From the NCBI GenBank assembly GCA_900764025.1, contig CAAFMM010000247.1, positions 1 through 10,809 on the forward strand: a stretch of 10,809 bases of DNA. Direction: 5' to 3'. The notes beneath the pieces are model-generated. The model saw nothing but the letters and a program-made list of their open reading frames with translations. It made no database searches and was not told the origin of the DNA. Source of the DNA: an uncultured Collinsella sp. (GTDB lineage Bacteria > Actinomycetota > Coriobacteriia > Coriobacteriales > Coriobacteriaceae). The translations under genes were made by a program, and so were the position numbers. Numbering within the stretch: position 1 is the first letter of the stretch; each line of letters begins with the position of its first letter. Of this stretch, positions 5,948 to 10,809 are shown one piece after another.

Positions 5948-7207
5948 CTATGCGGCATGCTCTGCCGCCCGAGTCATGCGGGACAGGCGGACCAGCAGCA
6001 TAAAGCCAACAATCAGCAGCACGCCAATGGAAAGGACGCCCAGCGACGGATTGCCGGTCAGCGAGGTGACGACCGACACCAGGAAGGTGCCCATAACGCT
6101 TGCATAACGACCAAAGATGTCAAAGAAGCCGTAGTACTCGTTGGACTTTTCCTTGGGGATAATGCGGCCAAAGTAGCTACGGCTGAGCGCCTGCACGCCG
6201 CCCTGGAACAGGCCGACCATAATGGCAAGCACCCAGAATTCAAAGGCAGTCTTTAGGAAGAACGCGGCGAACAGCACAATGCCCATGTAGGCGGCGACCG
6301 CCACCAGAATCATGTTGAGCGTGCCCACGCGTCCGGCGAGCTTACCGTAGATGATGGCGGACGGAAAGGCCACGAACTGCGTAACGAGCAGCGCAAGCAC
6401 CAGCTGCGTCGAATCGATGCCCAAGGCCGATCCGTAACTGGTGGCCATGGAAATGACCGTGTGCACACCGTCGATATAGAAGAAGAACGCGATCATGTAG
6501 ACCAGCACGGTCTTGTTGTGGGCAATCTCGCGCATGGTGTGTCCGACCTCGGAGAACACACCGCCCACGATGTGGCCGATAGTGTCCTCGGGACCGCGCT
6601 CGCGACCGTACTTTTGCTTATAGGTGCGAATGAGCGGCAGGGTAAAGATGAGCCACCAGGCACCAGTGATGATAAACGACAGACGCGTTGCCAGCATGGT
6701 GGGGACGCCAAGAGCGGGGCCACCCATGATGAGCGCCAGGCAGATGACGAACGGCACGGTGGAACCGATATAGCCCCAGGCATAGCCCGAGCTGGACACG
6801 GCGTCCATGCGCTCGTCGGTGGTAATGTCGGGCAGCATGGCGTCGTAGAACGTCATAGAGGAGTTAAGGCCGATAGTGCACAGCACGTACACGGTCAAAA
6901 ATGCCATGGCGGACATTGGGATAGCCTGCGCCAGGCAAAGCACCAGGCCCGTGAGGAAGAAGCCCAAGAAGAACTTGATCTTGTTGCCGGCGTAGTCGGC
7001 AAGCGCGCCCAGAATGGGCATGAGCATGGCAATGACCAGCGAGGCGATCGTCTGCGCATTGCCCCAGGCGACCACCAGGTCGGCCGAGGAAGCGCCGGTA
7101 TTGATGGCGTTAAAGTAAATGGGCACCACCGAGGTATTGAGCAGCACGAGGGCCGAATTGCCCACATCATACATAACCCAGTTACGCTCGAGCTTGGTGT
7201 ATTTCAT
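5948..7207 (-). CDS. Atg22/UMF1-like major facilitator superfamily permease
   Basis: A 419-residue integral membrane transporter with about 12 hydrophobic segments. The family hallmarks are NWVMYDVGNSA (9-19) opening helix 1, YDAMLPDIT (121-129) and DAVSSSGYAWGYIG (135-148), and in the second half GGVQALSRSYF (336-346) followed by IIPKEKSNEYYGFFDIFGRYAS (349-370). These place it in the Atg22-like (UMF1) branch, named after a yeast vacuolar amino-acid exporter; bacterial substrates are largely unknown. A hydrophilic central loop (about 193-232) separates the halves. The ATG has GAAGGG 9 nt upstream. It follows the phospholipase C-fold gene by 101 nt with no clear terminator or promoter between, so the two may share a transcript that ends at the hairpin at 5798-5833. 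Confidence 0.9.
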   Translation of the reverse strand: MKYTKLERNWVMYDVGNSALVLLNTSVVPIYFNAINTGASSADLVVAWGNAQTIASLVIAMLMPILGALADYAGNKIKFFLGFFLTGLVLCLAQAIPMSAMAFLTVYVLCTIGLNSSMTFYDAMLPDITTDERMDAVSSSGYAWGYIGSTVPFVICLALIMGGPALGVPTMLATRLSFIITGAWWLIFTLPLIRTYKQKYGRERGPEDTIGHIVGGVFSEVGHTMREIAHNKTVLVYMIAFFFYIDGVHTVISMATSYGSALGIDSTQLVLALLVTQFVAFPSAIIYGKLAGRVGTLNMILVAVAAYMGIVLFAAFFLKTAFEFWVLAIMVGLFQGGVQALSRSYFGRIIPKEKSNEYYGFFDIFGRYASVMGTFLVSVVTSLTGNPSLGVLSIGVLLIVGFMLLVRLSRMTRAAEHAA

Positions 7208-7308
7208 GGACAGGGACCCTTCGTATTTGCCCGATATGCAGTTAGTTCATCGTACTCCAATTGTCCAGAAGCACCGGTAAGGATTCGGCAAAGGGACACG
7301 CACGGGCC

Positions 7309-8253
7309 CTATTCCTCGCGGTCGAACTCCTCATCGGCATTGAGCACGCGACCGCTGTAGTTGACGTGACTGGTCACGGCATCCATGTCACCGGTCTCGA
7401 TAAAACGTGCGACCGTGCACTCGTAATCGACCAGCGCGCGATCAAAGACCTCGGGGAAACTCTCGTTCGAGACCTCGTCGGTAAAGGGGTTCTTCCATGT
7501 CAGATGGCCCAGGTTACCGGTGCGCTCGGGCAGCTCCGTCGTCACGCGATGGGCAAGGCCGTCGAGCAGCGAGTAGTCGTGCACCAAGCCCTCAACCAGC
7601 GAGATCGCGCGCGTCTTTGCGGAGCCGGCCGGCTCAATCGCGCGGTAAAGTCGCTGCATATTGGCAACGGCAGCACCGTACTCCCCCGCCGGAATGTCAA
7701 TGCCGTACACGCGTCCGGCAACATAGCTCATCAGCACGCCGGCCACGCGATTGATGCGATCGGTGGTGACGATCTCGCCCGCCGGCGGGTAATCGTCGAC
7801 CGTAGCGCCATCGCGTTTAAGCTGCAGCATCAGTACATCCAGGTCGCTCTCGATCACGGCATGGACCTGACTGCTCGAATCCTCAAGCTCTGAATCGGAC
7901 TCCACGATGCCAAACTGCTGCTCATAGACAAAGGGATGGGCGTTGCGGTCGAGCACGTAATGAGACAGCAGGCCCAGCGCAAAGGCGCGACCCAAGCTGG
8001 CGTCGCGCGGCAGCAGATGCGACACGCCGTCGCGCAGGCACGCGAACTGGCGAGACATGCGCGACCGATGCATGACCTGCGCCAGCAGCGTGCAGTCGGA
8101 AACACGCGGTGTCAGAATGTGAAAGAAAAACGGGTCGGGGCCTTGGTTGCCCAAGATAAAGGCAATGCGCTCTTCATCGGACGTGATGACGCCCTGCGGA
8201 AGACGGTCGATGCTTTCCTCGCCAAACAGATGATGGGTGATAAGCGCGGGCAT
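7309..8253 (-). CDS. Zinc-dependent phospholipase C-fold protein
   Basis: A 314-residue protein of the zinc-dependent phospholipase C/S1-P1 nuclease fold (PF00882 type). The evidence is the N-terminal MPALITHHLFGEE (His7/His8), NQGPDPFFF (36-44, Asp40), GLLSHYVLDRNAHPF (94-108, with His98, Asp102, His106) and HAVIESDLD (131-139, His131, Glu135, Asp139), a set of metal-ligand blocks typical of cytosolic members in Gram-positive gut bacteria. There is no signal peptide or membrane segment, unlike secreted clostridial phospholipases. The true substrate is therefore doubtful: a phospholipid, another phosphoester, or none. The ATG at 8253 is preferred because it begins the conserved motif and has AAAGGA 6 nt upstream; ten further in-frame codons upstream are not conserved-looking. 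It lies 92 nt after RR2 and 101 nt before the permease, so it may be controlled with either. Confidence 0.82.
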   Translation of the reverse strand: MPALITHHLFGEESIDRLPQGVITSDEERIAFILGNQGPDPFFFHILTPRVSDCTLLAQVMHRSRMSRQFACLRDGVSHLLPRDASLGRAFALGLLSHYVLDRNAHPFVYEQQFGIVESDSELEDSSSQVHAVIESDLDVLMLQLKRDGATVDDYPPAGEIVTTDRINRVAGVLMSYVAGRVYGIDIPAGEYGAAVANMQRLYRAIEPAGSAKTRAISLVEGLVHDYSLLDGLAHRVTTELPERTGNLGHLTWKNPFTDEVSNESFPEVFDRALVDYECTVARFIETGDMDAVTSHVNYSGRVLNADEEFDREE

Positions 8254-8285
8254 AATGATCCTTTCGATTTCATTCGATGCCACCC

Positions 8286-8312
8286 ATTATGCCCACCGCG
8301 CGCCCATGCCAA
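8286..8312 (-). promoter_or_regulatory. Possible promoter of the phospholipase C-fold gene
   Basis: On the minus strand TTGGCA (8307-8312) and CATAAT (8286-8291) each match five of six consensus bases but are only 15 bp apart, shorter than the ideal 17. A start near 8279 would give a 26-nt leader. No terminator is visible after RR2, so this promoter could be additional to read-through. Confidence 0.35.
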
Positions 8313-8345
8313 ACCTGCGATGGCAAACGACGGCACGCAGACCGT

Positions 8346-9080
8346 CTACGCAAGCCCCAAGCGTGCTTTAACCTCGGCAGCGCGGCGGCGGGACACGGGC
8401 ACCGTCGAGCTCACGCGGTCGAGCCTGAGCTCCATCAACCCCGTGGAGCCAATCTCAACATTGTGCACGTCTTCCAAATTGACCAGATAGCTGCGATGAA
8501 CGCGAATAAAGCCCTCGGAGACCAAGCGACGCTCGAGCGAAGAGATCGACTCATTGATCAGGTACGTTCCCTCGGCGCAGATGGCATTGCAAAAATCGGC
8601 GCGCGCCTCAAAGTAGCAGACGTCTGCGGCGGGAATGAACACCTTTTTGCCCCCGCGGTCCACCGTCAGACGCAAAGGCTGGCGCGGAGCGTGGATAACA
8701 CGACGGGCACCCAAGGCTGTCTCGATCTTGTCGAGTGCCTTTGACAGGCGTGCGTCCTCGACCGGCTTGACGACATAGTCGACCGCATCGAGGTTATACG
8801 CATCGGCGGCAAACTCGGCAAACGCCGTCACAAACACAACCACCGGCGGCGTCTTTAGGTTCTGCAGCGTCTCGGCAAGCTCAATTCCCGAGCGACCGGG
8901 CATGGTAATGTCTAAAAACAGCACGTCGGGCTTGTTCGACAGAATCGACTCCACGGCTTCGGTGACATTGCCTGCCTCGGCGATCTGGCCCACACGCGTA
9001 TCCTTTTCCAACAGATAGCGTAGCTCAGCCCTAATGGGAGGTTCGTCATCAACCACCAAGATGTTCCAGCCTTCGGACAT
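8346..9080 (-). CDS. LytTR family response regulator (RR2)
   Basis: A 244-residue cytoplasmic response regulator paralogous to RR1. The receiver domain has D11/D12, phosphoacceptor Asp57 in FLDITMPG, Thr85 in VTAF and Lys105 in VVKPV. The LytTR domain (about 135-240) begins KKVFIPAADVCYF and includes FIRVHRSYLVNL. Both regulators share the KxPPxxVFVTA and DAVDYxxKPVE stretches, pointing to duplication. The domain carries three cysteines or nearby polar changes (VCYF, FCNAIC) where RR1 has RFIM and DDYSCIY, so DNA preference may differ. The ATG has GAGGGGAAG about 6 nt upstream. The gene follows HK2 by 38 nt and is its obvious partner. Target genes cannot be named; the neighbouring phospholipase-fold, permease and glycosyltransferase genes are candidates. 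Confidence 0.93.
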   Translation of the reverse strand: MSEGWNILVVDDEPPIRAELRYLLEKDTRVGQIAEAGNVTEAVESILSNKPDVLFLDITMPGRSGIELAETLQNLKTPPVVVFVTAFAEFAADAYNLDAVDYVVKPVEDARLSKALDKIETALGARRVIHAPRQPLRLTVDRGGKKVFIPAADVCYFEARADFCNAICAEGTYLINESISSLERRLVSEGFIRVHRSYLVNLEDVHNVEIGSTGLMELRLDRVSSTVPVSRRRAAEVKARLGLA

Positions 9081-9118
9081 ATGTGCTTCCCCTCTTTTTC
9101 TCTCAATCCAACCGCGTG

Positions 9119-10504
9119 CTACGCCGTCAACGGCGCGGGCTCATGCGGCTCGCCGTTCAGCTCGACGATGACCTGCGTTCCCACGCCCTCCTGGGACTTC
9201 ACGCGCATGCCGGAATCTTCTCCGTAAAAGAAATGGATGCGCTGAAGCACGTTGAAGAGCGCCAGGCCGCAACCTCGCTTGACGGAGCCGTCGGCGGTAA
9301 TGCTCTCGGGCTCCTCCAGGCGATGCTGCTCAAACAGATGTGCGCAGACCTCTTCGCTCATACCGATGCCGTCGTCCTCGACGATGATCTCCAAACCGTC
9401 ATCGGTCTCGAAAGCCCTAACATGAATAGAAAGCGGCTCGGTCTCGCGCTGCGCGTGCTTGATGCAGTTTTCGAGCAACGGCTGCAAGATAAACGGCGGC
9501 ACCATGCAATCGCGCACCTCATAGTCGATATCGACCGAGACGCGCAGACGGCCGTCGCCATAACGAGCCTGCATAAGATTGATATAGCGAGTGCCCTGTT
9601 CCACCTCGTGCTCGAGCGTTGTGAGGGTATCGGAATCAGAAAGCGTCTGACGATAGTAGTTGGAGAAGTCGATCAGCAGCGATCGCGCCTTGTCGGGCTC
9701 GGTTCGAACGAGCGACACGATCGTGCTAATGGTATTGAATAGAAAATGAGGATCGACCTGCGATTGCAAGGCGCGCAGCTCCACGCGGGCCGTAAGCTCG
9801 TCCTGGCGCTCGAGCTCAAAGCTCGCAAGCTGCGTGGAAATGAGGTCGGCAAAGCCCGAGGCAAGCGCCGTCTGGCGCATATCGATGCTGCTCAGACGGG
9901 GATAATACAGCTCGAGCGTGCCCACGCAATGCCCGCGCACGGTAAGCGGTGCGACAATACCGGCGCGCAGGCGCGGAAAGTAGCCACCCGTCTCGGTCGA
10001 GGCATCGCGCGAGAACACGCTTTGCTCACCGCTGTTGATCACGTTGAGCGTAGTCCGCAGTACCACCGGGGTGCCCGCGGGGCATTTTGCCGAGTCCTCG
10101 CCCCAGCTCGCCAGCACCTGCTTGCCGTCGGTAAAGCAGATGGCAGAGGCGATAGTTTCGGACAGGATGATCTTAGAGGCGCCCAGGGCAGCTTCGGGCG
10201 TAAGGCCGCGCGACGTGTAGGCGAATATTTTTGATGCGATGGCGAGCGTGCGGTCGGTTGCGCTCGATGTGAGGTCGTCGGGAACGACAAAGACGTACGA
10301 GAAGAAGAAGCACAGCATGACCAAGCCGGCAATGACGACAACGGCCGGAACGGGATTGGGATTATCGGTTAGATCCCAGATGAGCAGCAGGATAAGCAGC
10401 GGAACGACAATACCGAGCAAGATGGCTTGAACCACATGCTGAGCGGTACGAAAGACCTTGGTAGAGTTGTAGCTCTTGCCCAGAATCAGCCTATTGAGAT
10501 CCAC
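9119..10504 (-). CDS. LytS-type sensor histidine kinase (HK2)
   Basis: A 461-residue membrane sensor kinase with the same plan as HK1: two hydrophobic segments (about 24-46 and 52-75), a GAF-like region (about 85-225, ending RAGIVAPLTVRGHCVGTLELYY), phosphoacceptor His253 in QSQVDPHFLFNT, N-box LQPLLENCIKH (Asn346), EDDGIGM (376-382) and a glycine lid GCGLALFNV (411-419). The H-box has Asp251 where HK1 and most relatives have Asn. The sensing region has two lone cysteines (C123, C141) not matched in HK1. Start choice: AAGGAG lies directly against an ATG at 10510, which is too close, whereas it is 6 nt from the in-frame GTG at 10504; I therefore prefer GTG. ATG codons further upstream overlap the leader terminator. 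The gene is first in an operon with RR2, 38 nt downstream. Confidence 0.92.
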   Translation of the reverse strand: MDLNRLILGKSYNSTKVFRTAQHVVQAILLGIVVPLLILLLIWDLTDNPNPVPAVVVIAGLVMLCFFFSYVFVVPDDLTSSATDRTLAIASKIFAYTSRGLTPEAALGASKIILSETIASAICFTDGKQVLASWGEDSAKCPAGTPVVLRTTLNVINSGEQSVFSRDASTETGGYFPRLRAGIVAPLTVRGHCVGTLELYYPRLSSIDMRQTALASGFADLISTQLASFELERQDELTARVELRALQSQVDPHFLFNTISTIVSLVRTEPDKARSLLIDFSNYYRQTLSDSDTLTTLEHEVEQGTRYINLMQARYGDGRLRVSVDIDYEVRDCMVPPFILQPLLENCIKHAQRETEPLSIHVRAFETDDGLEIIVEDDGIGMSEEVCAHLFEQHRLEEPESITADGSVKRGCGLALFNVLQRIHFFYGEDSGMRVKSQEGVGTQVIVELNGEPHEPAPLTA

Positions 10505-10536
10505 CGTCATCTCCTTCTTACTGACGCACCCCATAG

Positions 10537-10564
10537 CAATAAAGAGGGCCGCAAGCGACCCTCT
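10537..10564 (-). terminator. Terminator hairpin in the leader of the HK2 operon
   Basis: AGAGGGTCGC and GCGGCCCTCT (10543-10552 with 10555-10564) form a 9-bp stem with a 4-nt loop, followed by TTTATTG on the minus strand. It can terminate the amidohydrolase gene, whose stop codon is 58 nt away. It also lies only about 26-32 nt before the HK2 start codon, leaving no room for a promoter downstream. The T-tail is interrupted, so some read-through is plausible. Confidence 0.7.
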
Positions 10565-10566
10565 CC

Positions 10567-10581
10567 ATTGCATTATGCAAT
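10567..10581. promoter_or_regulatory. 15-bp perfect palindrome over a possible HK2 promoter
   Basis: ATTGCAT-T-ATGCAAT has 7-bp arms around one central base. On the minus strand it contains CATAAT (10572-10577), a five-of-six match to a -10 box. No good -35 exists at 17 bp (ATGTAA); TTGATG is at 20 bp. A regulator bound here would cover the -10. The palindrome directly adjoins the terminator stem. Confidence 0.5.
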
Positions 10582-10610
10582 CAAATACTGTGTTTTACAT
10601 CAAGCCATCG

Positions 10611-10619
10611 ATGAACGGT
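10611..10619 (-). promoter_or_regulatory. Single LytTR-type binding motif
   Basis: On the minus strand ACCGTTCAT matches the LytTR/AlgR-type consensus [TA][AC][CA]GTTN[AG][TG] at every position. It lies about 34 bp upstream of the possible HK2 -10 box, a usual place for an activator. A second copy at 12-13 bp, expected for a full site, was not found, so it may be chance or a half-site for autoregulation by RR2. Confidence 0.3.
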
Positions 10620-10622
10620 AGC

Positions 10623-10809
10623 TTAGGCGCTGTACTTGTTTGCCTCGCCGAAGGTGCCGGCCTCGACAATCCAGCCGTCCTTCATGATGACGTCCATGTT
10701 GTCGGTGTTGAGCACGTGGATGTCGGCGGCGACGTCACCGTTGACGACCAGCAGGTCGGCGCACTTGCCGGCCTCGATGGAACCGGTCTCGTCCTCGATG
10801 TGGCACATC
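10623..10809 (-). CDS. Amidohydrolase family protein, C-terminal fragment (5' end outside window)
   Basis: Only the last 61 or so codons are present. TGSIEAGKCADLLVVNGDVAADIHVL followed by VIMKDGWIVEAGTF is the C-terminal composite beta-sandwich typical of amidohydrolases such as imidazolonepropionase, prolidase-like and dihydroorotase-like enzymes: the GxIExGKxADLxxxxGD strand-turn and the KDG strand. The catalytic metal-binding barrel lies beyond the window, so substrate cannot be judged. The ATG at 10808 is within the conserved C-terminal region and is an internal methionine, not the start. The stop codon is TAA at 10623-10625, followed by the terminator at 10537-10564. Confidence 0.85.
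   Translation of the reverse strand, partial: MCHIEDETGSIEAGKCADLLVVNGDVAADIHVLNTDNMDVIMKDGWIVEAGTFGEANKYSA

Noticed and set aside
6461..7360. A 299-codon plus-strand open frame
   Set aside because: It is antisense to the Atg22-like permease and His/Gly-rich, as expected opposite a membrane protein gene.

Overview
The window is a compact, G+C-rich bacterial chromosomal segment in which every convincing gene lies on the minus strand. The gene set, the base composition and the protein flavour suggest a Coriobacteriia-type actinobacterium of the Collinsella/Olsenella kind. It includes an Atg22-like permease, a phospholipase C-fold protein, LytS/LytTR two-component pairs, and a MutY homologue with no visible Fe-S cysteines. 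The lineage is inferred from protein character only; no database was searched. I see no insertion sequence, phage gene, CRISPR array or integrase.

In the direction of transcription (right to left) the layout is as follows. (1) 10623-10809: the C-terminal end of an amidohydrolase. (2) 8346-10504: a LytS-type sensor kinase (HK2) and its LytTR response regulator (RR2). Upstream of them is a short leader with a 15-bp perfect palindrome and a hairpin terminator only a few tens of bases from the start codon. (3) 7309-8253: a cytosolic protein of the zinc-dependent phospholipase C fold. (4) 5948-7207: an Atg22/UMF1-like major facilitator permease. (5) 2460-5776: a family-2-type glycosyltransferase overlapping by ATGA a second LytS-type kinase (HK1), then a second LytTR regulator (RR1) closed by a strong terminator. 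A 12-bp-stem terminator also sits in the leader of this operon, 21 nt before the glycosyltransferase ATG. (6) 1896-2363: a small YfcE/MJ0936-type metallophosphoesterase with its own terminator. (7) 1607-1684: tRNA-Asp(GTC) with promoter, A/T-rich upstream element and terminator. (8) 762-1247 and 1-740: an Rrf2-family regulator followed after 21 nt by a MutY-like adenine glycosylase that runs off the left edge.

The main theme is two paralogous sensor-kinase/LytTR-regulator pairs separated by about 2.6 kb. Between them lie a lipid/ester-hydrolase-like protein, a permease and a glycosyltransferase; the last is translationally coupled to one of the kinases. LytS/LytTR systems elsewhere often sense extracellular metabolites or envelope state and control transporters or surface polysaccharides, so this may be an envelope or nutrient-sensing island. 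The substrate and signal cannot be read from the sequence. The most checkable unusual points are the two leader terminators that leave no room for a promoter downstream of them, the coupling of glycosyltransferase to kinase, and the Rrf2-MutY pairing. I found nothing that clearly amounts to an undescribed system.
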